Assembly: GCF_000204055.1 (NCBI RefSeq)
Contig: NW_006768765.1
Location: 1,782,658 to 1,846,657, forward strand
Length of the DNA: 64,000 nucleotides
Direction of reading: 5' to 3'
DNA from: Melampsora larici-populina 98AG31
Lineage: Eukaryota > Basidiomycota > Pucciniomycetes > Pucciniales > Melampsoraceae
Part shown: in pieces, positions 22,108 through 31,950 of the stretch
Layout: each line of letters begins with the position of its first letter
How positions within the stretch are numbered: position 1 is the first letter of the stretch
Notes under the pieces: generated by a model
Databases searched by the model: none
What the model was told of the DNA's origin: nothing
The model's input: only the letters and a program-made list of their open reading frames with translations
Program-made: the position numbers and the translations under genes

Positions 22108-23166
22108 ATGGAAGAGATCCAACGCCAGATCCTCGAACTCCAGACCTCGTTAGCTCACGAACGAGGGCTGAGGGAACAGGCTGAGGCTAACCAGCGCTGC
22201 GCCGAAGAACGGTTGATTGCTATCGAGTCGCACCAGGCTTCGACAGCCAATGCTCAACCCGCGACGAACCCATCGCCCAATCCCGCAGCTATGAGCATGC
22301 CACCTCCTACTCTTGGAGTAGCGCCTGTCCCAAAGGGACCTAAGGTATCAACCCCGGACAAGTTTAATGGGACTAGGGGAGGACCAGCAGAAGTTTTCGC
22401 GAGTCAAATCCAACTCTATATGATGGCTCATCACTACTTGTTCCCCGACGATCAGAGCAAAGTTGTGTTTGCGCTGTCATATCTCACCGGAACCGCGAGT
22501 GCTTGGGCTCAGCCTTTGACGATGGAATTACTTGACCCGAAGACAGCTCATCTTTTCACCTTCGACCGATTCGTACAGAATTTTAAAGCCATGTATTTTG
22601 ATACAGAGAAGAAGGCTAAAGCTGAGAAGGCGCTTAGATCGTTATCGCAAAAAACCACCGTGGCGGCATACACCCACAAGTTCAACTTGCATTCCCATAA
22701 CACTGGCTGGGAAGTGCCCACCCTGATCAGCCAGTACGAACAAGGGCTGAAACGCGATATTCGAGTCGCCATGGTCTTAGTTCAAGATGACTTTACTTCT
22801 ATCGAGCAAATTTCAAATCTCGCCATCAAACTCGACAACAAGTTGCACGGAGCTATCGACACATCTACGTCACTCAGTGCCCCTACCAGAGACCCTAACG
22901 CGATGGACATATCAGCGTCGTTCACCAGACTCTCTGACGAAGAGAAATCCAAACGTCTACGAACGGGATCCTGCTTTCGCTGCGCCAAACAAGGCCACAG
23001 GGCTAACGAATGTCCGGATAGGAGGAGTGATCGTGACCGTGGGAAGAAGAGAGATGTGTATGGAGCCAAGATTGCTGAATTGGAAATGAAGTTAGCCGCA
23101 ATGGGAGATAAGGGAGAAGGATCTAGTCGATCAGATAATTCAAAAAATGGAGGCGCTCAAGCCTGA
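22108..23166 (+). CDS. gag: Retrotransposon Gag with one zinc knuckle
   Basis: 352 aa. The N-terminus has a coiled-coil-prone segment (roughly residues 1-40). The middle is a capsid-like retrotransposon gag region (around VFALSYLTGTASAWAQP). Near the C-terminus is a canonical CX2CX4HX4C zinc knuckle, CFRCAKQGHRANEC, followed by basic residues that fit RNA binding. It forms the particle that packages the element's RNA. A 457-base leader precedes the ATG. It ends in TGA at 23164-23166, overlapping the pol frame, which is open from 23139. Confidence 0.93.
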   Translation: MEEIQRQILELQTSLAHERGLREQAEANQRCAEERLIAIESHQASTANAQPATNPSPNPAAMSMPPPTLGVAPVPKGPKVSTPDKFNGTRGGPAEVFASQIQLYMMAHHYLFPDDQSKVVFALSYLTGTASAWAQPLTMELLDPKTAHLFTFDRFVQNFKAMYFDTEKKAKAEKALRSLSQKTTVAAYTHKFNLHSHNTGWEVPTLISQYEQGLKRDIRVAMVLVQDDFTSIEQISNLAIKLDNKLHGAIDTSTSLSAPTRDPNAMDISASFTRLSDEEKSKRLRTGSCFRCAKQGHRANECPDRRSDRDRGKKRDVYGAKIAELEMKLAAMGDKGEGSSRSDNSKNGGAQA

Positions 23167-26100
23167 CGGTTGTGCCAAGCTTGAGCAAAAGGGGATTAGT
23201 AGAGACTTTAGAATTAGGAGCCAGCGCAGTTGTAATTTGCAATAATGACGACCCTCGTCTGTTTTTGCCCGTTTCCTTTTCTTTGTCCCATGTCCCCCGA
23301 GCCACACCATTTAGAATACCACCAGCCCGTCTTTTGATTGACTCCGGCGCAACTCACAACGTGCTAGGAGAGGCATTTGCCAGAACAGCCGGTCTACTCC
23401 AACACGCGATTCACACATCAAGAGACATATCAGGCTTTAACGGATCTCGATCAACTTCATCTTACGAAGCCGACCTCACCATCGACCACGACCCTCACGC
23501 ATCACGATTCATCATCACCCCCATCAAGAACACCTACGATGGGATCCTTGGGATGCCCTGGATTCGCGACAACCATCACCGCATTGACTGGATCAATGGA
23601 ACCGTCAGGACACCGGAACAGGTTTCTGCCTCTGCAGTAGCAGAGTCGTCTTACCCGACAATACCCTTACCAAACCCCGAAGTGGAAGTGGCGAGGGAAG
23701 CTAGGCGTAGTGACGAGGGGATGTGCGTTGTGAATAATGCTCTAACATCCCCGCAGAGTAAGTCTTCTCACTCTTTCAATCACGCTTTCAAAGAAGAGAC
23801 TCGCAAGCCACTACATCCTCTACAGAAAGTACCCGTGATCCAAGAGACTCTCAACGAAACGGAAGGCATCACAAACCCAATCACGACATTAGACCCGATT
23901 GCAACTGTTTCTACAGTTTCGTCGAGCCCGCACAACCCCCCTGAGGATCCTGAGGAGACGCTTTTGGGGAAAACTAGGGACTTTGACGAGGGGGCGCGTG
24001 TCAGAAATGATACTTTCACGCCCCCGCAATGTGAGTTCAACCCAGACATCATCGCTAAACTCCGTGAAGCAGCTAGCAAGCCCCTATGCCATTTGAAATT
24101 CCCATCACAGGTCAACGTAGACGCGGCAAACACTTCTTGGTCAACATCCGCACGACTAGCAGCCGAAAAGAAGAAACTCATGCCAGAGAAGACAATTGAA
24201 GAACTAGTCCCAGCAGTCTACCACCGGTATATACACATGTTTTCGAAGTCAAAAGCCCAAGGCCTACCCCCAAGACAACAATACAATTTCAGAGTTGAAC
24301 TTCTAGAAGGCGCCCAACCTCAAGCAAGTCGTATCATCCCTCTATCACCCGCGGAGAATGACGCACTAGAGGAGATGGTCAAGACAGGACTGGATAACGG
24401 GACTATCAGGCGCACAACCTCACCGTGGGCTGCACCGGTACTCTTTACTGGAAAGAAGGATGGTAACTTAAGACCATGCTTTGACTACCGTAAACTCAAT
24501 GCAGTCACGGTCAAGAACAAGTACCCGCTACCTTTGACTATGGACTTGGTCAATAGTCTATTGGATGCCGAAGAATTCACGAAACTGGATATGCGAAATG
24601 CCTATGGTAATCTTCGAGTTGCTGAAGGCGACGAAGACAAACTAGCCTTCATATGCAAAGCAGGCCAATTCACACCATTGACTATGCCTTTTGGACCTAC
24701 GGGAGCCCCAGGGTATTTCCAGTATTTTATCCAAGATATACTGATGACCCACATTGGGAAAGACGTAGCAGCATTCTTAGACGACACCATGATCTATACT
24801 AAGAAAGGAGACCATCATGTAGCAGTTGTCAATGCAGTCTTGGAAATATTCAGCAAACACCATCTATGGCTCAAACCCGAAAAGTGTGAATTCTCGAAGA
24901 CAGAAGTGGAATACTTAGGACTTTTGATATCAAAGAACAAAATCAAGATGGACCCGACCAAAGTGGCAGCGGTATCAGATTGGCCAGCTCCAAAGACGGT
25001 GACAGAACTGCAAAGGTTTATTGGTTTTGCCAATTTTTACAGGAGGTTTATTGATCACTTCTCTCGAACCACACGACCTCTACACGACCTCACAAAGGAT
25101 AAGACTCCTTTTGTTTGGGATCAGAAATGTGACGAAGCTTTTCAGAAACTCAAGACAGCATTTACATCAGCACCCATATTGAAAATAGCCGACCTGTACA
25201 AACCTTTTGTACTAGAGTGCGATTGCTCAGACTTCGCCTTGGGCGCCGTACTCTCTCAAAAGTGCGAAGATGACGGTCAACTACACCCGGTCGCGTATCT
25301 GTCACGTTCATTGGTTCAAGCGGAACGAAATTACGAGATTTTCGACAAGGAATTACTGGCCATAGTTGCGTCCTTCAAGGAGTGGAGACACTACCTTGAA
25401 GGGAATCCTAATCGTCTCGACGTCATAGTTTACACTGACCACCGGAATTTGAAGACTTTCATGACCACCAAGCAGTTAACACGGCGTCAAGCCAGATGGG
25501 CAGAGATCCTGGGATGTTTCGATTTCAAGATCAGGTTTAGACCGGGAAAACACGGCATCAGACCCGATGCGTTGTCTAGAAGGCCTGACCTAGCCCCTAC
25601 GAATGACGAAAAGCTAACTTTTGGTCGATTGCTTAGGCCGGAGAATATCACCCATGAGACATTTCAAGCCGACATTGACAGCTTCGAATCATTCTTTCAA
25701 GATGAAGAAATCTCATTGGAAAACCCCAAACATTGGTTCGAGGTTGACGTCTTGGGAGTCTCAGAGGACAGAGACGGAGAGGTAACACCAAACGACAACG
25801 AGATTATTGATTCAATTTGTCAGAGTACCGCAGATTGCCCGAGACTACAAGAACTCATTCAGGTTATTGATAACCCAATTTCTACAAGCATCAAGAAATC
25901 AGTATCTCACTACCAAGTCGTGGATGGCGTGATCTACAAAGGCGGCAGGATCGAAGTACCGGACAATGACAAGATCAAATATGCAATCCTCAAGAGTCGA
26001 CACGACAGCCTGTTAGCTGGACACCCTGGTAGAGCTAAAACACTCGCACTAGTTAGGAGATGTTTTAATTGGCCTTCACAAAAGGCGTATGTGAACAGAT

Positions 26101-27284
26101 ATGTTGACGCATGTGACTCTTGCTTACGGACAAAGACAAGTACAAAAAGGCCCTTTGGTGCTTTAGAACCACTTCCCATACCCGCAGGCCCGTGGACAGA
26201 CATCAGTTACGATCTGATCACTAGCTTACCGGAATCGAAAGGCCACGACAGTATCCTGACGGTCGTGGATCGATTGACGAAGATGGCCCACTTTATCCCT
26301 TGTAAAGAATCAATGAAAGCTGACGAACTAGCAGACTTGATGATCCACAACGTATGGAAATTACATGGGACGCCGAAAACCATCACTTCAGATAGAGGTA
26401 GTATATTTATATCTCAGATCACCACTGAATTGGATCGGAGACTTGGAATAAGACTACATCCATCAACAGCCTATCATCCAAGGACAGATGGACAATCTGA
26501 AATTGTCAACAAAGTTATTGAACAATACCTGAGGCACTTTATAAGCTACAGACAGGACAATTGGACCGACTTCCTACCGATAGGCGAATTCTCTTACAAC
26601 AACAGGGACCACGCGTCGACAGGAGTGTCCCCATTTAAAGCAAATTACGGTTTCGAGCCAATATTCGGCGGAGTCCCTTCTAACGCGCAATGTGTACCTG
26701 TAGTAGAAGAAAGACTTAAAACTCTACATGAAGTACAAACTGAATTAACTGAATGTTTACGAATTGCACAGGAAAGCATGAAAGAACAATTCGATAAATC
26801 CACAAGACCAACACCGGATTGGAGAGTTGGAGACCAAGTTTGGTTGGACAGCAAGAACATATCCACCACAAGACCCAGCCCTAAACTGGATCATAAGTGG
26901 CTGGGCCCTTTCAACATTGTTAAGAAAATATCATGTTCCGCTTATAAACTAACTTTACCTCTATCCATGAAAGGTGTTCATCCAGTCTTTCACGTCTCTC
27001 TACTTAGGAAACACGAACCTGACAGTATCAACAAAAGGCACCAACAGGAACCGAGACCAGTCATAATTGAAAATAACGAAGAATACGAAGTTAATGAAAT
27101 TTTAGATTGTAGAAAGAGGTACAACAAGTTAGAGTACTTAGTCAGTTGGAAGGGATCCAGCTCGAAAGAAAACTCGTGGGAGCCAGCAATTAACTTAAAG
27201 AATAGTTCAGAATTAGTAAATGAGTTCAATGATAAATTTCCTAACGCATCTTCAAGACACAAAAGGACACGGAGAAAAAAGTGA
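23139..27284 (+). CDS. pol: Retrotransposon Pol: protease, reverse transcriptase/RNase H, integrase, chromodomain
   Basis: The open frame runs from 23139, in the -1 frame relative to gag; there is no ATG near its start, so it is likely made by frameshifting. From the N-terminus: an aspartic protease (LLIDSGATHN); reverse transcriptase with LRPCFDYRKLN, LDMRNAYG and the catalytic FLDD (most relatives have Y-x-DD); RNase H (ECDCSDFALGAV, YTDHRNL, DALSRRPD); integrase with an HHCC finger (HDSLLAGHPGR to CDSC) and the D, D, E triad (in DISYDL, TSDRGS and DGQSEI). A C-terminal chromodomain (EYEVNEILD, YLVSWKG, NSWEP) probably directs integration to marked chromatin. About 1,370-1,380 aa with no internal stop. 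Confidence 0.95.
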   Translation, partial: FKKWRRSSLTVVPSLSKRGLVETLELGASAVVICNNDDPRLFLPVSFSLSHVPRATPFRIPPARLLIDSGATHNVLGEAFARTAGLLQHAIHTSRDISGFNGSRSTSSYEADLTIDHDPHASRFIITPIKNTYDGILGMPWIRDNHHRIDWINGTVRTPEQVSASAVAESSYPTIPLPNPEVEVAREARRSDEGMCVVNNALTSPQSKSSHSFNHAFKEETRKPLHPLQKVPVIQETLNETEGITNPITTLDPIATVSTVSSSPHNPPEDPEETLLGKTRDFDEGARVRNDTFTPPQCEFNPDIIAKLREAASKPLCHLKFPSQVNVDAANTSWSTSARLAAEKKKLMPEKTIEELVPAVYHRYIHMFSKSKAQGLPPRQQYNFRVELLEGAQPQASRIIPLSPAENDALEEMVKTGLDNGTIRRTTSPWAAPVLFTGKKDGNLRPCFDYRKLNAVTVKNKYPLPLTMDLVNSLLDAEEFTKLDMRNAYGNLRVAEGDEDKLAFICKAGQFTPLTMPFGPTGAPGYFQYFIQDILMTHIGKDVAAFLDDTMIYTKKGDHHVAVVNAVLEIFSKHHLWLKPEKCEFSKTEVEYLGLLISKNKIKMDPTKVAAVSDWPAPKTVTELQRFIGFANFYRRFIDHFSRTTRPLHDLTKDKTPFVWDQKCDEAFQKLKTAFTSAPILKIADLYKPFVLECDCSDFALGAVLSQKCEDDGQLHPVAYLSRSLVQAERNYEIFDKELLAIVASFKEWRHYLEGNPNRLDVIVYTDHRNLKTFMTTKQLTRRQARWAEILGCFDFKIRFRPGKHGIRPDALSRRPDLAPTNDEKLTFGRLLRPENITHETFQADIDSFESFFQDEEISLENPKHWFEVDVLGVSEDRDGEVTPNDNEIIDSICQSTADCPRLQELIQVIDNPISTSIKKSVSHYQVVDGVIYKGGRIEVPDNDKIKYAILKSRHDSLLAGHPGRAKTLALVRRCFNWPSQKAYVNRYVDACDSCLRTKTSTKRPFGALEPLPIPAGPWTDISYDLITSLPESKGHDSILTVVDRLTKMAHFIPCKESMKADELADLMIHNVWKLHGTPKTITSDRGSIFISQITTELDRRLGIRLHPSTAYHPRTDGQSEIVNKVIEQYLRHFISYRQDNWTDFLPIGEFSYNNRDHASTGVSPFKANYGFEPIFGGVPSNAQCVPVVEERLKTLHEVQTELTECLRIAQESMKEQFDKSTRPTPDWRVGDQVWLDSKNISTTRPSPKLDHKWLGPFNIVKKISCSAYKLTLPLSMKGVHPVFHVSLLRKHEPDSINKRHQQEPRPVIIENNEEYEVNEILDCRKRYNKLEYLVSWKGSSSKENSWEPAINLKNSSELVNEFNDKFPNASSRHKRTRRKK

Positions 27285-27364
27285 GAGGGCAAGCTTTTTC
27301 CCCACGGGGTTTTTTAACGCTGCCCGGGGAAGAACACAGAGCTTACAAGAGGGAGCTTGGGCGT

Positions 27365-27375
27365 AAAAGGGGGAA
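27365..27375 (+). promoter_or_regulatory. Polypurine tract of the retrotransposon
   Basis: AAAAGGGGGAA lies three bases before the 3' LTR. Purine tracts in this position prime plus-strand DNA synthesis in LTR retrotransposons. Confidence 0.85.
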
Positions 27376-27378
27376 TAG

Positions 27379-27558
27379 TGTTATGATCTTACATGTCACC
27401 GCTCTGTGACACACACTATTATATGTCACTGATTAGATTACTATCTAGTGCGCATTGCGCCAGTTGTATTGCTCCTCATCTGACAATCTACCTAATAGCC
27501 AGAAACCACCATTGCTGTGCCACGACTCTTGTCGAGAACCCATCACCAGGCCTTAACA
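27379..27558 (+). repeat. 3' LTR
   Basis: 180 bp, one mismatch to the 5' LTR, followed directly by the right copy of the CCCTG target duplication. Confidence 0.95.
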
Positions 27559-27563
27559 CCCTG

Positions 27564-28833
27564 AGGTGAGTATCTATTTTTGCCCATGTGACTAAGGTCT
27601 TTAGAGTGTATCCCCTCAAACTCACACCTTTTGTACCAAGCTTTACCCCACAAGAACTAATTGGCAAATTTGAATTTCAATCAAAGTTTTTCCAAAGAAA
27701 TCAAATAAGATCTGATTAAATAAATCAACAAATTCTCAAGGGTTGTAACCCATATAATTGTCAACCTCTTACACCAATGTATAACCTAAGTTTAAACCTA
27801 CCTAGACTTCATAGAGTGAGGGATAGGTAAGTTGAGTGAGTTTGATACATAGTAGGCTCAGATTACAGTTTATGAAGTCAGTGTAAGGTATGTTGTTTGA
27901 TGATCAGAAAAGGGAATGAATCTCAATGAATGTTTTGTGGTTTGAAAACAAACCAAAGAGATGTAACAACAAATATAAATTCCGACTGAATTCCATACTG
28001 ATTGAAAGCTATCAAAAAAGAATTGAATCATGTTCAAATAAATCCCCCCTCATGATAAGTTGAAAGAAGGTTTCAACAAATAACTAAGTCCCATAGGTCC
28101 AGCTTGGGACTTAGCAATAACAATTTCTCAAGAGGACAAGTTGATTGAGAGATGAGAGAGTCAAGTTTTTCAAGTTGTTTTTGTCTATAGATATATGATC
28201 TAGATGAATAGCCATGAATCATTTGAAATCTGATGGAGCAAACAAACAGCATACTATGTATCAAAAGTTCAATCAACAAATTGAAGATCTTCTTTATCAA
28301 TCAAAATATTTGATTCAGAAAGATGAGTGAATTTTGAACGTCGTATATAAAATAGAATCAAAAGTTTTCCAGGTAGTTAGTCTTTTGGCGTGAAGATTTG
28401 ATTCTTTAACCCTTGTTGTAACAAATGGCAAGATTTGATCAAAGTAGAGAGTATTAGCGAAGAATTTAAAAAGGAGAAAAAGGATCGATTGAAACTTGAA
28501 TTCGAGATGGGTTGTCATGGTAAGTTCCTTGTTTTTGGGGCCCAAAGATTTAAATTCCTTCTCGATTAAACCTACAAGTTGAAAGTCCTTCGATGAGATC
28601 CAATTTGATTTACAATTTCAAGTTTTGTTCAGGAAGTTTTTTCAATTCTCATACTCAAGATTAATTTGAATTTCGAATTAAATCAAAACGGTCATCACCA
28701 CTTTAACTTTCAAGAACATCAAATCGAACCCAATGAACTATCAATAATTCACTTTACACTCACACCCTTTATCAACTTTAAACCAACTTTCAAGCTCACC
28801 ATCAACTTAATCAAGCTCATCATCATCATCATC
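27564..28833. other. Intergenic upstream of the LEA2-like gene
   Basis: AT-rich sequence without recognised gene. The last ~200 bp before 28834 are C/A-rich with CATCATCATC repeats just before the ATG, a plausible leader. The frame is open upstream of the ATG without another ATG. Confidence 0.4.
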
Positions 28834-30558
28834 ATGGCATACGATCCAAGAGATAGATATCCAAATCATCAACAACAACCACCACCACCAGATTCACATT
28901 ACTATCAATCATACGATCAATATCAAGAACCATCTCAACTACCATATGGTCCAACCACTGATCATCAACTACCTTATACTTCATCACAACCATCTCATCA
29001 ACAACCATATGTAGAATCTCATTCACCATATCCCACAAGTCAAGATCATCAAGAAGCATATCATCATCAAGACCAACAAGCATATCATCATCAAGACCAT
29101 CTAAACTATCCACCAGGTTCGATGGACCCTTATTATTCTCATCAAGACGCTCCTCCTTCTCCTCAACCTGCTTATTATAATCAATACGATGATCATCAAT
29201 CATCTGGTTATCCTATTGATGAAAAATCAGATTATCCTCCTCCTCATACTGCTCAACATCTCGTACCTAATCCTAAATCTAGTTTTAATCAAAACTCTAG
29301 AGGTAGTGTAGCAGCTCAGGTTAGAGATCTAATTCATCTTTTTCCAAAACTTTTAACCACTTCTTTTTAATCATTCTGTTTCTTTTTCTTTTTCGTTTTG
29401 TAGATGGCAGCAGAAGGTGCTATACCAGAAAAAGCTGGATTAAGAATGTGGAGATCAGATGAACATTCTGGAGCGTTCTTGAGAGGTGGTAAAGGAAAAT
29501 GTTGTGGTAGATGTTGTTGTTGTACAATGATTGTAGTTGCATTACTTTTAATTGGAATCGTGGCTGGGTTTTTGTGTAAGTTGAACAAGTTTTGATGATT
29601 TACAACAACAATCTTCACTTGGAATTGAACTTGTTTTTTCTTTGTTTTTTCATAGTATGGGTTAGACCACCTAATGCTACTTTTAATGGAATTGAACCAC
29701 CTACAGCTGGAAATCAAGTCGATTTACAAGAAGGAGGATTCTTATTAAACTTTGATTTAAACGTAAGTTTTTTGATTTTCATTACCATTATCGAAAACCC
29801 GAATCCAAAGCTTAACTGATTGAATTGGATTTTTGGTTTCGTTTTCTTTAGATTGGAGTGACCAATCCGAATTTCTTTGGAGCTTCATTTTCTAAAATCT
29901 CAGCAAAAGCTTATTATCCATTAAACAAAACCGCTCCTTTAGGTGGAGGTGAAATGGATAATGTTCAAATCCAATCACATTCTAATACAACTATTCATTT
30001 CCCATTTCAAATTAATTATACTACTGCCTTTGATCCGAAACATGCGATCTTGGCTGATATTGCTTATAAATGTGGTTTTCTAGGTGCTAAGAAAAATAAG
30101 TTGATCTCTTTTCTTTCTTTCTTGCATTGATTTACAAAGAGAACTAATTTTTTTTCTGGGTGGTTTTTTTTGGATGATAATTACCTCCGATTAAGATTTC
30201 ATTTGATATTACGTTAAAGTTAAAGATTTTAGCTATTTCAATCTCACCTACTTTTTCTTCTTCAAATTCATTTACTTGTCCATTAAAACAATCTGATTTT
30301 AATTCAGTTTTAGGTGGACAACAATCTATGGAAGCTTTACAAGAGATGTTAACAGGAACGAATGCGTCAAGGAAACTTAAACGAAGTTTGGAAGAAGACC
30401 AAGCGGCTAATGAAATGGCATTGAAATCCATTGGGATCGGATTCTTTCATTGGGATTTAGAGGAGCTTTTTGGGTTGGATTTGGATGGGTTTGAAAGTCA
30501 TCAGGTTGGTTGGAATGGGTTTAGGGAAAAGGTTTTGGTTGGGTTTAGAAGAAGGTGA
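28834..30558 (+). CDS. LEA2-like (LEA14/DUF3712-type) single-pass membrane protein
   Basis: Exons are 28834-29319, 29404-29575, 29656-29762, 29852-30083 and 30233-30558 (440 aa with canonical GT-AG junctions). The first ~160 residues are Gln/His/Tyr/Pro-rich with short repeats (EAYHHQDQ, QAYHHQDH). A Cys cluster (CCGRCCCC) directly precedes a transmembrane helix at about 203-220. The outer or lumenal part has the LEA2-like features GVTNPNFFGASFSKI, a GGGEM turn, ADIAYKCG and ISISPTFSSS. Such proteins are widespread in fungi at the vacuole or plasma membrane; their role is largely unknown. The last junction is uncertain. Sequence at 30196-30232 reads ISFDITLKLKIL, which fits the fold, but including it requires a GC donor at 30086 and AAG acceptor at 30195 (453 aa). 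The canonical junction skips it. Confidence 0.75.
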
Positions 30559-31950
30559 TCTTTTACTTTCAAAACATATGTTGGTGGGCGGGGTTTTCCT
30601 TTTGGTTTGTTTGGACTATTATCATCATCATCAATTTTTTTGAAGAGGACATCAAGAAGAAGAAGAAGAAGACAATTTGAAAAAAAATTCATTATGGAAT
30701 TTGTTGTGTAGTTCTTTGCATCTATGACTTTTTTTCCTTTTTTCTATTCATTCATTCATTTCATAAAGAAGAAAAATTGAAAGTAAAAGAAATCGGATCG
30801 GATCGGATCACAATTTCTGTCTCTATGTGTGTGTGTGCTTTTCGTCGTTTAGAGATGTCTTCGAACTTGATTATAATCTCTTAGACTTGAATCTCATGAA
30901 CAAGTTTAGATGATTTGATTTTGATTTTGATTTTTAAAGATGATTTTCGTTTCTTCTTTTCTTTTTCTGTTTTCTCTTTTTTTTTCTCGGTGATTGAGAA
31001 ACGAAGAAAAAATAAACACTTCAAGTTGAAGAGACCAAAAAAAATGGATTGGTTTGATTGATTGATTTTTTTCTTTTACATATATATTTGCTCATCAAGA
31101 TTTTTTCTTTTTCTTTTTCTTTATTCTCCAGAAAACAAAAAAAATGTTACTTTCTTTTCTATGTTTATATAGATAGTTATATACCATGTCTGTTTTTTTT
31201 TTCGCCTGGAAAATTGATTTTTTTTCTCTACAAAAACTTGATTCAACTTGATTCAACTTTTTTTTCTTATTCCTTTTTTTGTTTCTTTTTGTAAAAAGAA
31301 TGTAAACAGTCTTTTCTTTTGTGTGTATGTGTGTGTGTGTTTTTGAATTTTATTTATCATGTGATGTGTTTGTGTGTTTTTTCTCAAGTTTTATATATCT
31401 TTTTTTTCTGGATGATTTTTTTTCTGGGTGGGGAAAGCAAGTGAAGAAAAAGAAAAGGGGAAAGGAAAAAGAAAAGGGGAAAGGATAAGAAGAAGGAGAA
31501 AGGAGAAAGGAAAAGAGAAAGGAGAAGATTGGGATAGTTTTTTGGTTTTCTTTTTTTTTCTGAAATTTAATTTGAAAAAAACTTTTTTTCTCAATTCATG
31601 ATTTATATTGATCTTGTGATCAACTATGTTGTCTTGAAGTTGGTGCTACAGACATGGTTGATCAAATATTAATCATACTTTGCTGATCTATTTAGAAAGT
31701 GTAACTTCAACACTGGTATCGATGCAGTTTAAACAGTGGTTCTGATGAGACAATGATTGCATGTATAGTTGATCTGATACATTGCATGGACACAATACTA
31801 TATGCTTTGGATATGTATACTGGAGAGAGAAAGACAAGAGAGAAGTATGCTGGTTTGGTATTTTGTAATCACCTCATTAGCTTACCTTATATATTGTTCA
31901 ATCATCCAACCTCCTCCCCCCCCAACCTTCCCCTCCTCATCTGCTGTGAT
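30559..31950. other. Low-complexity intergenic DNA
   Basis: T-rich, GT-rich ((TG)n near 31320-31340) and, at 31440-31530, a purine block built of GGGGAAAGGA-like repeats. Open frames here are compositional. No gene recognised. Confidence 0.5.

Larger units (their letters stand above)
21471..27558 (+). mobile_element. Complete Ty3/gypsy chromovirus-type LTR retrotransposon
   Basis: This 6,088-bp element is bounded by 180-bp LTRs (TG...CA) and flanked by a 5-bp target duplication CCCTG (21466-21470 and 27559-27563). Order: LTR, putative self-priming site, leader, gag, pol (protease, reverse transcriptase, RNase H, integrase, chromodomain), polypurine tract, LTR. Both long frames are open and the LTRs differ at a single base, so insertion was recent and the copy may be autonomous. 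The chromodomain and the self-complementary primer site point to the Tf1/sushi side of the chromoviruses. That grouping is from family knowledge, not a tree. Confidence 0.95.
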
